Assembly (NCBI RefSeq): GCF_010983895.1
Contig: NZ_CP048836.1
Coordinates: 806,001-870,000 of the forward strand
Source: Nitrogeniibacter mangrovi
Lineage (GTDB): Bacteria > Pseudomonadota > Gammaproteobacteria > Burkholderiales > Rhodocyclaceae
Direction: 5' to 3'
DNA length: 64,000 nucleotides
The position numbers and the translations under genes are program-made. Below the pieces are notes generated by a model. That model saw only the letters and a program-made list of their open reading frames with translations, made no database searches and was not told where the DNA came from. Below, one piece after another: positions 8,262-16,876 of the stretch; the first letter of the stretch is position 1; every line of letters starts with the position of its first letter.

Positions 8262-8942
8262 ATGAACCGGCTCACGAGGATCACCGCGGCGCTCGCGGTC
8301 GGCTGGAGCCTGAGCGCCGGAGCGGCGCAGCTGAGTTTTCCGACCGACGTGGTCGGCCCTTACACGCTGCGGGTCACCAGCCTCAAGGAGGCCCGCCATC
8401 TGGGCACCATCCAGCAGCAGTACGATTTCAGCTGCGGCTCGGCGGCCCTGGCGACCCTGCTGACCCATCACTACGGCTACGCGGTGACCGAGCAGGTGGT
8501 GTTCCGCGTCATGTACCTGCGTGGCGACCAGGCGAAGATCCGCCGTGAGGGCTTCTCGCTGCTCGACATGAAGAATTTCCTCGCCGCCAACGGCTTCGCG
8601 TCCGACGGCTTCGAGGCGCCCCTGGAGGCGCTGACCAAGGCCAAGGTGCCGGCGATCGCGCTGGTCAGCGAGATGGGTTACCACCATTTCGTGGTCATCA
8701 AGGGGCTGCAGGACGGGCGCGTGCTGATCGGCGATCCGGCGCGGGGCACGCGCGCGGTGTCGCGCTCGGCCTTCGAGGCGATGTGGCACAACAAGATCCT
8801 GTTCGTCATCAAGAACCATCTGGAGGCGGCGCGCTTCAACCGGGCCGCCGATTGGCGGGTGGCGCCGCGCGCGCCGCTCGAGGCTGGCCTGCGCGGCCTG
8901 CCCAACGCGATCCCGGCGATGCGCGCGGTCAGCGATTTCTAG
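8262..8942 (+). CDS. FapD-like C39 cysteine peptidase
   Basis: 226-aa exported peptidase of family C39. The signal peptide is about residues 1-22. Catalytic Cys58 lies in the typical QQYDFSCGSAALATLL context, the catalytic His is in GYHHFVVIKG (141/142), and Asp158 is in the GDPARG loop. RGDQAKIRREGFSLLDMK is characteristic of FapD-type rather than ABC-exporter C39 domains. FapD is essential for Fap amyloid secretion in Pseudomonas and is periplasmic. The gene starts 13 bp after the small secreted protein and precedes another secreted protein, so it fits a Fap-like biogenesis operon. Family assignment is strong; the substrate (the glycine-rich proteins) is inferred. Confidence 0.85.
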   Translation: MNRLTRITAALAVGWSLSAGAAQLSFPTDVVGPYTLRVTSLKEARHLGTIQQQYDFSCGSAALATLLTHHYGYAVTEQVVFRVMYLRGDQAKIRREGFSLLDMKNFLAANGFASDGFEAPLEALTKAKVPAIALVSEMGYHHFVVIKGLQDGRVLIGDPARGTRAVSRSAFEAMWHNKILFVIKNHLEAARFNRAADWRVAPRAPLEAGLRGLPNAIPAMRAVSDF

Positions 8943-9009
8943 GATCCGGCCCGCGGTGCCCCGGTCGCGAGCCGGTGGCGCCGCGCAGGCGCCGGTGTGG
9001 AGACACAGC

Positions 9010-9879
9010 ATGTTGCACAGCAATCCCCTGGCCGCGGCCGTGCTTGGCGCCCTCGGCCTCCTGATGGCCTCCGGTCTCGGCGCCGCGGAAAGCCCGCTGG
9101 CCGGACCGGCCCTGAGTGCCGCCCGCCTGGATGCGATCCGCGGCGGCTTCGAGCTGCCGGATCTGAAGCTGAAGCTCTCCTTCGGGCTCGAGCGCGCGGT
9201 GTTCGTCAATGGCGAGCTGGTGGCGCGCACGACGCTTAACCTGAGCCAGCTGCGTGACACGGTGGCGGCCCGGGTCGATGCCGCGATCCCCGACGGGGCG
9301 GCGCTGCAGGCGCAGGTGCAGGCCCAGGTGGCCGCGCAGCTGGCCAGCGCCGGCATCGCCACGGTGGTGCTGCCGGTGCGCAGCGCCGCCGAGGTGGTGA
9401 CCCCGGCGGGGGCGAGCGCCGTCGAGATGCGCGCCACCCCGGGCGCTGCGACCGGCGCGGCCACGGCGCAGGCGGGCACCGCGAGCGCGCAGACGGCCGG
9501 CGCCGCTGCCGGCCAGGCGCTCGCCGACACCGGCGTCAGCGCCGCCGCCGCAGGCAGCCCGGGCACCACGGCGGTGGCGGGCGGCACCACGGCGAGCGTG
9601 ACCGAGGCCGCCAGCGGCCAGCGTGCGACCGTGGTGTCGACCGTCGCGCCGCTGCCGGTGGCGGTGATCCAGAACGGCGCCGGCAACCAGGTCGGCCCAC
9701 GGGTGGCCGCGGCGGTGGACAGCGCCGCCATCGCCACCGTGATCCAGAACAGCCTCGACAACCAGCAGATCCAGGCGCTCACCGTCGTCAATGCGTCGGC
9801 CAACAGCCTGCAGGTGCTGCGCGCGATGAACTTCGGCGCGGCGATCCGGCAGGGGGTGATCCAGTCGCTGCGTCGGTAA
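9010..9879 (+). CDS. Secreted protein, FapE-like position, QN-x7-Q tail
   Basis: 289-aa exported protein with signal peptide LAAAVLGALGLLMASGLGA. An ARLDAIRGGFELPDLKLKLSFG segment follows; DAIRGGFE parallels the AAQRGGTETL of the protein at 7823. A long Ala/Thr/Gly-rich middle region comes next, and a conserved end IATVIQNSLDNQQIQALTVV...GVIQSLRR. The tail has the same Q-N-x7-Q spacing as the other secreted proteins of the cluster. ATG at 9010 follows TGGAGACA. Position after the C39 peptidase matches fapE in Pseudomonas, but direct FapE homology is not something I can prove from the sequence. Confidence 0.65.
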   Translation: MLHSNPLAAAVLGALGLLMASGLGAAESPLAGPALSAARLDAIRGGFELPDLKLKLSFGLERAVFVNGELVARTTLNLSQLRDTVAARVDAAIPDGAALQAQVQAQVAAQLASAGIATVVLPVRSAAEVVTPAGASAVEMRATPGAATGAATAQAGTASAQTAGAAAGQALADTGVSAAAAGSPGTTAVAGGTTASVTEAASGQRATVVSTVAPLPVAVIQNGAGNQVGPRVAAAVDSAAIATVIQNSLDNQQIQALTVVNASANSLQVLRAMNFGAAIRQGVIQSLRR

Positions 9880-9896
9880 CCGGCCACCGGTGATCA

Positions 9897-9920
9897 GGCC
9901 CCGCCTGCAACGGGCGGGCC
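9897..9920. terminator. GC-rich hairpin between convergent genes
   Basis: GGCCC(c)GCC can pair with GGCGGGCC across a 7-nt loop, an 8-bp stem with one bulge. It lies 17 bp after the plus-strand cluster and before the end of the minus-strand porin gene. No T-run follows, so it is only a possible terminator. Confidence 0.3.
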
Positions 9921-10004
9921 TCCTTGCGCCTGTGGCACGCGGCGGCTGTCTTGACCTCCCCGGCCGACGCGTGTCACAGCGCCTTTTTTGCGCGCCGACC
10001 CGGG

Positions 10005-11312
10005 TCAGAAGTTCATCGGCGCGCGCAGGGTCAGTTGCACGTCCGGGGTGTCGTTGGTGACGCCGATGCCCAGGGCCACGTTGATGGACTGCTTCGGCGA
10101 CAGGCGGTAGGCATAGCCCAGCAGCAGGGTGCCCAGATCGACCCGCACCGAGAGCGGATCGGAGCGCCCGTTGAGCCGGGTGCGGCCGACCGTGGCGTGC
10201 TCGTAGCCGATGCTGAAGGACGACTTGTCGTTGAGCGCCAGCCCCATGCCGAAGTTGAAGCCGAACACCCCGCCGGGCTGCACCGAGTCAAAGTGGGTGA
10301 CGGTGATGTTGCCCTGGCCGTCGTCCTGCTTCACGTTGATGTCGTTGCGCTTGAAGCTGTACTGGTAGTTGAGCCCGCCGAAGAACACCACCGGGTCGGA
10401 CGGGAACAGGAAGGTCAGCCCCGGCTGCAGCGAATAGAAGCCCGAGCCGGTGGGCAGCTCCTTGGGCAGGCCGAGGCCCTGGAAGCCGGGGATGGCCACC
10501 GTGGTGGTGTCGAACTGGTCCGAACCGGTGCGGCTCTTGAAGCGCAGCGAGCCGATGTAGTAGGGCGTGTCGGCGCCGCCGTCGTTGAACTGGTAGCGGG
10601 CGGTGAACTCGATGTCGCCCAGGCCCCGGCCGCTGGTGTTGAACACCTCGTCGTTGCTCGCCGGGGTGGCGATGGGGCGGCTGATGCTGTCGTCGTTGCG
10701 ATACACCCAGGGGATCTTGCCCTCCAGCTCGAGGCGGTTGGTCAGGCCCATGCGCCCGGTGAGGGCCGCGGTCCAGATGTGGCTCTTGACCTCGCGCACG
10801 TCGATCAGGCCGATGGTGAGCGCGGGGATGACGGTGTAGCCGACCAGCGCCACCCGGTTGGAGGACGAGTAGGAATACTGCAGCGACGGTTCGAGGACGT
10901 ACTTGCCCGGCTGGGTGAGGATGCCGGGCTGGCTGAAGATCTGCGCCACCGGGGGGTTCTCCGCCTCCGTCTTGGCTTCCGATGGGCGCTGGCCGACCGG
11001 GGCGGCCGGCGCGGCCTGGGCCACGCGCGGGGGGGCGCCCGCGCCGGGCTGGCCGGCGCCGCGCAGGGTGCCCAGCTGGTCGAGGCCGAGGGCCTGGCGG
11101 ATCTCCGCCAGACGGCCCTGCTGCTCGGCCATGGTCTTGCGCATGGCGTCGATCTGCTCGCGCTGCTCGGCCACCTGGCGACGCAGCTGCTCGATGAGCC
11201 GGGCCGAATCGGTCTCGTCGGCCCGCGCGGGCGTGCACAGGCCGACGGACACCATGGCCAGGAACAGCGCCCGGCCGGCGGTGCCGGGTAAGGATGAAGT
11301 CGGTTTGTTCAT
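10005..11312 (-). CDS. FapF-like outer-membrane export porin
   Basis: 435-aa outer-membrane protein. The signal peptide (about 1-31) is followed by a coiled coil (LIEQLRRQVAEQREQIDAMRK, residues about 38-80), an Ala/Pro/Gly linker (82-118), and a beta-barrel from about 120 to the end, finishing in Phe as BAM substrates do. The barrel start FSQPGILTQPGKYVLEPSLQ and the strand GYTVIPALTIGLIDVREV are typical of FapF, the trimeric coiled-coil-plugged channel that passes Fap amyloid subunits. It lies 42 bp after the sigma-54 activator gene on the same strand and converges on the secreted-protein genes. Family call is good; cargo is inferred. Confidence 0.8.
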   Translation of the reverse strand: MNKPTSSLPGTAGRALFLAMVSVGLCTPARADETDSARLIEQLRRQVAEQREQIDAMRKTMAEQQGRLAEIRQALGLDQLGTLRGAGQPGAGAPPRVAQAAPAAPVGQRPSEAKTEAENPPVAQIFSQPGILTQPGKYVLEPSLQYSYSSSNRVALVGYTVIPALTIGLIDVREVKSHIWTAALTGRMGLTNRLELEGKIPWVYRNDDSISRPIATPASNDEVFNTSGRGLGDIEFTARYQFNDGGADTPYYIGSLRFKSRTGSDQFDTTTVAIPGFQGLGLPKELPTGSGFYSLQPGLTFLFPSDPVVFFGGLNYQYSFKRNDINVKQDDGQGNITVTHFDSVQPGGVFGFNFGMGLALNDKSSFSIGYEHATVGRTRLNGRSDPLSVRVDLGTLLLGYAYRLSPKQSINVALGIGVTNDTPDVQLTLRAPMNF

Positions 11313-11354
11313 GGCGCTCCCCTTGTCTTGTCGGACCGCCGGCCGGGCGGCCGC

Positions 11355-12689
11355 TTACGGGTTGATGTTGAGGCGGTTCATGAGGCGGTACAGGGTGACC
11401 CGCGAGATCCCGAGCTGGCGCGCGGACTGCGAGACGTTGCAGTGGTTCTGGCGCAGGCTGCGCTCGATCATGTCGCGGTCCAGATGGGTGCGCGCCCGCT
11501 GCAGGGTCATGACCGGTGGCGTGTCGACCGGCGCCGCCAGACCCAGGTCCTCGGGCAGGATCAGGCGGTGCTCGCTCATGATCATGGCGTGGCGCACCCG
11601 ATTGATGAGCTCGCGCACGTTGCCCGGCCACAGGTGCGCTTCCATGGCCTGCACCGCTTCGTCGCTGAAGCCGCGCACCGGTGTCGGATGCTGGGTGGCG
11701 TACTTGTCGAAGATGGTGTGGGCGAGCAGGGCGATGTCCTCGACACGCTCGCGCAGCGGCGGCAGGTGCAGGTGCACCACGTCGAGGCGGTAGAACAGGT
11801 CGGCGCGGAACTGCTCGTGTGCCACGGCGCTGTGCAGGTCCACGTGGGTGGCGGCCACCACCCGGGTGTCCACGTCCACATGGCGGGTGGCGCCGAGGCG
11901 CACCACGTTCATCTCCTGCAGGAAGCGCAGCAGGTTGGCCTGCAGCTCCAGCGACAGGTCGCCGATCTCGTCGAGAAACAGCACGCCGCGGTCAGAGGCC
12001 TCGATGTTGCCGATCTTGCGTTGCAGGGCGCCGGTGAACGCGCCCTTCTCGTGACCGAACAGCTCCGACTGGATGAGGCTGGCGGGGATGGCGGCGCAGT
12101 TCATGGCCACGAAAGGGCCGTCGGCGCGCGCCGAATAGTCGTGGATCGCCCGCGCCACCAGTTCCTTTCCGGTGCCCGATTCGCCGCTGAGCAGCACCGG
12201 GGCGTCCGCCCCGACGACCTTGTCGAGTTGCCGGTAGAGGCGCTGCATGGCCGGGCTGCGCCCGGTCATGCCGAAACGGCCCGAACTGCGCAGGCTGGCA
12301 TCGCGCATCTGGTGCCGGCGTTCGGCCTTTCCATGGGCGTGACCGAGGGTGACGCGCAGGCGCGGCGGATCGAGTGGCAGGGTGTGGTAGTCGTGGAAGG
12401 TGTGGACGATGAAAGGGCCGAGTACCGGGTGCATCAGCGCTTCCGGGCTGGCCAGGGCAACCCACTCGACCTCCGCCTCGGCCACCAGCCTGGCCAAGGG
12501 GTCGGGAATGGGGTCGAGCGCTTGGTCGAACACCGCGATGCCGACCCGGCACCCGCCGCGTTCGTGCAACGCGACCGCCTCGGCGGGCGTGGCGGCACGG
12601 TGGAACTGCCAGTCGTCGAAGCCCTGCGCCGCGAGCTCGCGCAATACCTGCCCGCGCGCATCGTAGATCAATGCATCCCGTAGCGACAT
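11355..12689 (-). CDS. VpsR-like sigma-54 activator
   Basis: 444-aa enhancer-binding protein. The N-terminal receiver-like domain (1-125) lacks the usual phosphorylation pattern, as in VpsR/FleQ-type regulators. The AAA+ domain (140-370) has Walker A GESGTGKE (169-176), the sigma-54 contact loop GAFTGA (216-221) and Walker [11 protein letters not shown] (235-244). A Fis-type helix-turn-helix forms the C-terminus ([20 protein letters not shown]). VpsR binds c-di-GMP and activates biofilm matrix genes. Its position in an operon with the FapF-like porin, beside a cluster headed by a -24/-12 promoter, makes the glycine-rich operon the likely target. Start set at the ATG at 12689, where the domain begins; upstream in-frame starts add unlikely sequence. 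Confidence 0.88.
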   Translation of the reverse strand: MSLRDALIYDARGQVLRELAAQGFDDWQFHRAATPAEAVALHERGGCRVGIAVFDQALDPIPDPLARLVAEAEVEWVALASPEALMHPVLGPFIVHTFHDYHTLPLDPPRLRVTLGHAHGKAERRHQMRDASLRSSGRFGMTGRSPAMQRLYRQLDKVVGADAPVLLSGESGTGKELVARAIHDYSARADGPFVAMNCAAIPASLIQSELFGHEKGAFTGALQRKIGNIEASDRGVLFLDEIGDLSLELQANLLRFLQEMNVVRLGATRHVDVDTRVVAATHVDLHSAVAHEQFRADLFYRLDVVHLHLPPLRERVEDIALLAHTIFDKYATQHPTPVRGFSDEAVQAMEAHLWPGNVRELINRVRHAMIMSEHRLILPEDLGLAAPVDTPPVMTLQRARTHLDRDMIERSLRQNHCNVSQSARQLGISRVTLYRLMNRLNINP

Positions 12690-13046
12690 CTGAGATCTGA
12701 CCTCGTGTGCTTGTTTTTTCGCGTCGTCCTGTGCGCCGCCCGATACCGGTGCGCCGACAGGAGGATCACGTCGGCGGGGCACGCGGGGGCGGGTCAGGAC
12801 ATGCCGGGGCGAGTGTTGTTTTTGCTCTTGTTTTGCTGTTGTGAAATGCCATTGAAGCGGATCGGTTTACGGGTCACCACTCGTGCGACCACGTAGACCG
12901 ACGCTATGTGTGGCAAGCGAATGCGCGGCGAGACCGTGGGCCGGCGGATCATTCTGGGAGGGTGGTCGCGGCATGCCCGCCGGGTCGTGTGGAGCGCAGG
13001 GGGAAAGCAACGAATGGCCGCGCGGGGGCGACCAGGAAGCTCGTGC
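12690..13046. other. Intergenic region, no gene seen
   Basis: 357 bp between the 3' end of the L,D-transpeptidase gene and the start of the sigma-54 activator gene, both on the minus strand. It presumably carries the activator promoter. A T-rich tract lies near 12812-12842. No convincing -35/-10, -24/-12 or hairpin was found. Confidence 0.5.
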
Positions 13047-14753
13047 TTACCGGTGCCCGTGCGTCGGGGTGGCGATGGGGCGCTGTAGCGCCGCCAGCAC
13101 CGCCGGGTCGCGCGCGTAGATGTCGCGGCGGAAGTCGACCTGCCCGTCGGCGTTCGCGGTGGCGGTGAGATAGAGCACCCGCACCGGCACCTGCCGTGGC
13201 ACCGTCAGCGTGCGGGTCTGGCCCGTGGTGATGGCCGCCTCCAGCGCTTCGGTGGGCCACCGGATGGGGTCGTCGAGCAGCGCCAGCGCCAGCTCGAGGG
13301 GGCGCTGCAGGCGGATGCAGCCGGAGCTGAAGGCCCGTTCCGGCTTGTCGAACAGGGCCTTGGCCGGGGTGTCGTGGAGGTACACCGAGTAGGGGTTGGG
13401 GAAGACGAACTTGATGCGCCCGACCGGGTTGTCCGGGCCTGGAGGCTGAACGAGCTGGAACGGAAAGCCGTCGTGCCGGTAGCGCGCCCATTCGATGGAT
13501 TGCGGATCCACCGGCTGGCCGGCGAAATCCTCCAGATGCAAGGCGTGCTCGGCCAGATAGGCGGGCTGCGCGATGATCCGCGGCAGCATGTCCTGGCGCA
13601 GGATGGTGGGCGGCACCACCCATTCGGGGTTGAGCACCAGATAGCGCAGGGTGGCGCCGAAGCTCGGTGTCGGCCGGTCGGGGCGGCCGACGATGGCGCG
13701 CGAGGACCAGACCACGTGCCCGTCCAAGCGCAGGCTGGCCGCGAAGGCGGCCACGTCCACCTGCAACTGGTCGCCGGCCAGTTCGGGCGCGAGCCAGCGC
13801 AGCCGCTCCAGGTTCACCCGGATCTGGTCGATGCGCCGGCGCACGTCCACATTGAGGGCGGCGCGGGTGCGACGGCCCGCGAGGCCGTCGGTTTCCAGGC
13901 CGTGGCGCCGCTGGAAGCGCACGAGCGCCTCGCGCAGCGCCGCGTCGAAGCGCTCGGCATCGGGGCCGGCGACCGTAGGCGCGTCGTCGGTGATCGCGAG
14001 GCGGTCGCGCAGGATCGCCACCCGGGCATCGACCGTGTCCGGGCGCAGGGTCGGTCCGTCGGGCAGGGACGGCCAGCCGCCGTCCGCGGCGATGCGGCGG
14101 TAGCGGGCCAGCGCGGTGCGCAGACCGACGTAGGCGTCGAGCCGGGGTGCCCATTGCCTGAGGGCCTGCGCCAGATCGGGGGCGTCGACGAGCGCCTCCA
14201 GCGCCGCCAGATCGTCGCCATCGGTGCGCCGGGCGAAGCCCCAGTCGGGATCGAGCCGGGCCGGATCGACCTTGCCCGTGTGCACGTGGGCGGCCAGGCG
14301 TAGCAGCGCGGCGGTGAACAGCAGATCGCGGTCGGCGATGGTGCGGGCATCGTCGGCCGGCGCGGCGGCGGCCGCTCGCAGCGCGGCGTTCTGGTAGTCG
14401 GCCGGCTCGAGGCCGTCGTCGGCGCTGGCCTCGACCGCCCGCAACAGCGCCTGACGCCGCTCCGGCGAGGTCCACGCGGGGCGAAATCCGCGCGCCTCGT
14501 AGAGCCGGGTGACCGCGCCGTCGGCGCTGACCAGGCCGCCCGCCACGGCAATGGCGCGGCCGCGCCGCAGCAGCTCGACCCGCTCGCGCAGCGCTTCATT
14601 CAGCGGATCGGCCCGCACTGTGGCGGCCACCAGCGCAAGGCCGGTGACGAGCAGCCACAGCAGCAGACGAGCGCCGCCAGCGGGCCGACGGACTGCCGCG
14701 CGCGCCCGGCGGGCCTCTAGTAGGATGTGCGCTGCCGTGTTTCTTTCAGTCAT
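13047..14753 (-). CDS. L,D-transpeptidase, YcbB/LdtD type
   Basis: 568-aa cell-wall enzyme that would make 3-3 peptidoglycan cross-links in the periplasm. An N-terminal signal anchor (LLLWLLVTGLALVAATVRA) precedes a scaffold domain, a peptidoglycan-binding domain (FQRRHGLETDGLAGRRTRAA) and a YkuD catalytic domain. The active site FSSGCIRLQRP contains the catalytic Cys, and the upstream YLHDTPAK supplies the conserved His. Length fits the roughly 550-620 aa YcbB group rather than short YkuD proteins. It is divergent from a YcbK-like gene, mirroring the ycbB-ycbK neighbourhood of E. coli. Start at 14753 avoids overlapping that gene; an ATG at 14765 would overlap it by 2 bp. Confidence 0.9.
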   Translation of the reverse strand: MTERNTAAHILLEARRARAAVRRPAGGARLLLWLLVTGLALVAATVRADPLNEALRERVELLRRGRAIAVAGGLVSADGAVTRLYEARGFRPAWTSPERRQALLRAVEASADDGLEPADYQNAALRAAAAAPADDARTIADRDLLFTAALLRLAAHVHTGKVDPARLDPDWGFARRTDGDDLAALEALVDAPDLAQALRQWAPRLDAYVGLRTALARYRRIAADGGWPSLPDGPTLRPDTVDARVAILRDRLAITDDAPTVAGPDAERFDAALREALVRFQRRHGLETDGLAGRRTRAALNVDVRRRIDQIRVNLERLRWLAPELAGDQLQVDVAAFAASLRLDGHVVWSSRAIVGRPDRPTPSFGATLRYLVLNPEWVVPPTILRQDMLPRIIAQPAYLAEHALHLEDFAGQPVDPQSIEWARYRHDGFPFQLVQPPGPDNPVGRIKFVFPNPYSVYLHDTPAKALFDKPERAFSSGCIRLQRPLELALALLDDPIRWPTEALEAAITTGQTRTLTVPRQVPVRVLYLTATANADGQVDFRRDIYARDPAVLAALQRPIATPTHGHR

Positions 14754-14763
14754 CGCCCCGTCC

Positions 14764-15327
14764 ATGCCAAAACTGCCTCATGCGCGCCCGTGCCCGACCC
14801 GCCGCCGCCTCATCCAGACCCTCGGCGGCTTGTCCCTCGGCCTCGGCCTCGGCAACGCCTGGGGCCGGACCGAGCCGTGCCGGCTCTCCTTCCACCACCT
14901 GCATACCGGCGAACGGCTCAGCACCGTGTATCGGGTCGATGGCCGCTACCAGCGCGAGGCACTGACGCGGATCGCCTGGTTGCTGCGAGACTTCCGCACC
15001 GGCAAGACCCACCCCATGGACCCGCAGCTGCTGGACATTCTGCATGCCTTGAGCCTGCGCTGCGAGGGCGAGACCTTCGAAGTGATTTCAGGCTATCGCG
15101 CGCCGGCCACCAACGCCATGCTCGCCCGCACTACCTCGGGCGTGGCCAGACACAGTCTGCACATGGAAGGGCGGGCCATCGACGTACGCCTGACGGGCCG
15201 CGCGACAGCGCAGTTGCGCGACGCCGCCCTGGCGCTGCGCCGCGGCGGCGTCGGCTTCTACCCGGACTCGGATTTCGTCCATCTGGACACCGGCCGGGTG
15301 CGCGCCTGGGGGCCGCGAGGCGCCTGA
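14764..15327 (+). CDS. DUF882 / YcbK (MepK-like) murein endopeptidase
   Basis: 187-aa exported protein of the peptidase M15A / DUF882 family; E. coli MepK (YcbK) cleaves peptide cross-links, including the 3-3 links made by L,D-transpeptidases. The N-terminus PTRRRLIQTLGGLSLGLGLG looks like a Tat signal with paired arginines. The zinc site is visible: SGYRAPATNAML, then HSLHMEGRAIDVRL (HxxxxxxD type) and FVHLDTG with the last His. It has no clear ribosome-binding site, and its ATG is only 10 bp from the divergent L,D-transpeptidase start, so the two share a very compact promoter region, or one start is misplaced. Confidence 0.85.
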   Translation: MPKLPHARPCPTRRRLIQTLGGLSLGLGLGNAWGRTEPCRLSFHHLHTGERLSTVYRVDGRYQREALTRIAWLLRDFRTGKTHPMDPQLLDILHALSLRCEGETFEVISGYRAPATNAMLARTTSGVARHSLHMEGRAIDVRLTGRATAQLRDAALALRRGGVGFYPDSDFVHLDTGRVRAWGPRGA

Positions 15328-15348
15328 GCGGCGTACGCGGACGCGCCG

Positions 15349-15840
15349 TCAGCGCGACCAGTTCACCCGCAGCAGGTATTCCGCGTCGTTGTAGTGATAA
15401 TCCAGATCGCCCTGATAGGCGTCGTGCAGCGCCTCACCGAGGTTGCGGGCGAGGTGAACGTCGGTCGTGGTGATCGCCAGTTCGCCGTTGCGCGCCTCGA
15501 GGGCGATGATCCGGTTGAGCGGGTGTTCCGCCTTCTCGCGGGTCTCGTGGTGGCGGATCAGGCGGACGATCTCGTCGCGGTGCGCGTGGGCGAACTCACC
15601 CGAGATCGTCACGTAGCCGGCCGGCAGATGATCGCGGATGCGGTGGCAGGCGGGGCACAGCGCTTCCTGCGTGGCCGGCTCGTCGCGCCAGTGCCAGCGC
15701 CCCCGGTCGAAGTGGGCGCCGCAGTCCGGGCAGCGCGTGCCATCACTGTATTTGAGGCGCGCCCGATACGGGTCGTGGATGAACTCGGTACGCAGCTCGT
15801 CGCGCCGGATCGGGCGCCAGACAAGATCATGTCGCTTCAC
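15349..15840 (-). CDS. BCAM0308-family zinc-ribbon protein
   Basis: 163-aa soluble protein with a zinc ribbon formed by CPDCGAHF (about residue 37) and CPACHRI (about 62). An alpha/beta region (LNRIIALEARNGELAITTTD) and an aromatic C-terminus follow. It resembles the BCAM0308/NMD3-like family widespread in beta- and gammaproteobacteria, often near stress genes. No enzymatic role is established and none can be read here. It converges on the DUF882 gene. Cytoplasmic; possible nucleic-acid or ribosome association is only an inference from the zinc ribbon. Confidence 0.75.
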   Translation of the reverse strand: MKRHDLVWRPIRRDELRTEFIHDPYRARLKYSDGTRCPDCGAHFDRGRWHWRDEPATQEALCPACHRIRDHLPAGYVTISGEFAHAHRDEIVRLIRHHETREKAEHPLNRIIALEARNGELAITTTDVHLARNLGEALHDAYQGDLDYHYNDAEYLLRVNWSR

Positions 15841-16040
15841 GATGGTTCCTCACGAAAGGCCGATGAATCGGGCGGGGTCAGCCACGCGCCGCGGCAGGCG
15901 GCGTCGATTCCAGTCTAGGCCGGGGCGCTCGGGCGACAGTGACGATGGTCAACTGTGGGCGCCTGTGGCGTGTCTTCTGGCACACTCGGGCGTTTGCTGA
16001 AGACAGGCGCGCGCTCCGGCGCCGGTGGAAACGACACGCC

Positions 16041-16808
16041 ATGAACGACATGATCGACATCCGCGGCGCCATGCTCGAGGTCGCGCACTGGCCGAGCGAC
16101 GCGCCCCGGGGTGACGCCCCGCCCATCCTGATGCTGCACGAGGGCCTCGGCTCGCTCGGCCTGTGGCGCGATTTTCCACAGCGCGTGGCCGAGGCCAGCG
16201 GCTGTGACGTCTATGCCTATTCACGCATCGGCTACGGCCGCTCCGACCCCTTCCGTGCGCCACGGACGCCGGCCTATCTGCATGAGCAGGCGCAGGTCGA
16301 TCTGCCCGCCGTGGTGGCCGCGCTCGGCCTCGAGCGGCCGGTGCTGTTCGGCCACAGCGATGGCGGATCGATCGCACTGATCGCCGCCGGGAGCACCGAC
16401 CTGGCGCTGGCCGGCGTGGTCGTGATGGCGCCGCACGTGAGGGTCGAGGCGGTGACGCTGCGCGGCATCGAGGCGGCCGCGCGGCAGTGGGCGTGCAGCG
16501 ACTGGCCGCAACGGCTGGCGCGCCATCACCGCGATGCGCCGGCGGTGTTCGCGGCCTGGCGCGACACCTGGCTGGCGCCGGATTTTCGCGACTGGAACAT
16601 CGAACATCTTTTGCCCGCGATTGCGTGCCCGGTGCTCGCCATTCAGGGCGAGGACGACGAATACGGCACCATGGCGCAGATCGACCGCATCGCGGCGGCG
16701 GCGCCGGAGGCGCGGCTGCTCAAGCTGCCCGGGTGTGGCCATGTGCCGCATCGGGATTGCCCCGATCAGGTGCTCGACGCGGTGGCCGGTTTCGTCGCCA
16801 CCCTGTAG
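16041..16808 (+). CDS. Alpha/beta hydrolase
   Basis: 255-aa soluble alpha/beta-fold hydrolase. The oxyanion region is LMLHEGLGSLGLW (31-43). The nucleophile elbow GHSDGG has Ser106, the acid is in QGEDDEYGT, and the catalytic His is in LPGCGHVPH near the C-terminus. It belongs with esterase/lactonase-like proteins of the MhpC group; the substrate cannot be told. Start at ATG 16041, the usual family length. The gene stands alone and ends at a strong bidirectional terminator. Confidence 0.85.
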   Translation: MNDMIDIRGAMLEVAHWPSDAPRGDAPPILMLHEGLGSLGLWRDFPQRVAEASGCDVYAYSRIGYGRSDPFRAPRTPAYLHEQAQVDLPAVVAALGLERPVLFGHSDGGSIALIAAGSTDLALAGVVVMAPHVRVEAVTLRGIEAAARQWACSDWPQRLARHHRDAPAVFAAWRDTWLAPDFRDWNIEHLLPAIACPVLAIQGEDDEYGTMAQIDRIAAAAPEARLLKLPGCGHVPHRDCPDQVLDAVAGFVATL

Positions 16809-16828
16809 CGGGGGCGTGGCGGTCAAGA

Positions 16829-16855
16829 AAAAAGGCTTCCCGAGGGAAGCCTTTT
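16829..16855. terminator. Bidirectional rho-independent terminator
   Basis: AAAAGGCTTCC-CGAG-GGAAGCCTTTT: a stem of at least 9 bp with flanking A and T runs. It sits between the plus-strand hydrolase and the minus-strand Bax1-I gene and can stop both. Confidence 0.9.
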
Positions 16856-16876
16856 GGCATGCCGGACGGCCCGGGC

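Noticed and set aside
13191-13215. TGGCACCGTCAGCGTGC as another -24/-12 promoter
   Set aside because: It lies inside the L,D-transpeptidase coding region in the wrong orientation to any gene and lacks the TT of the -12 element.
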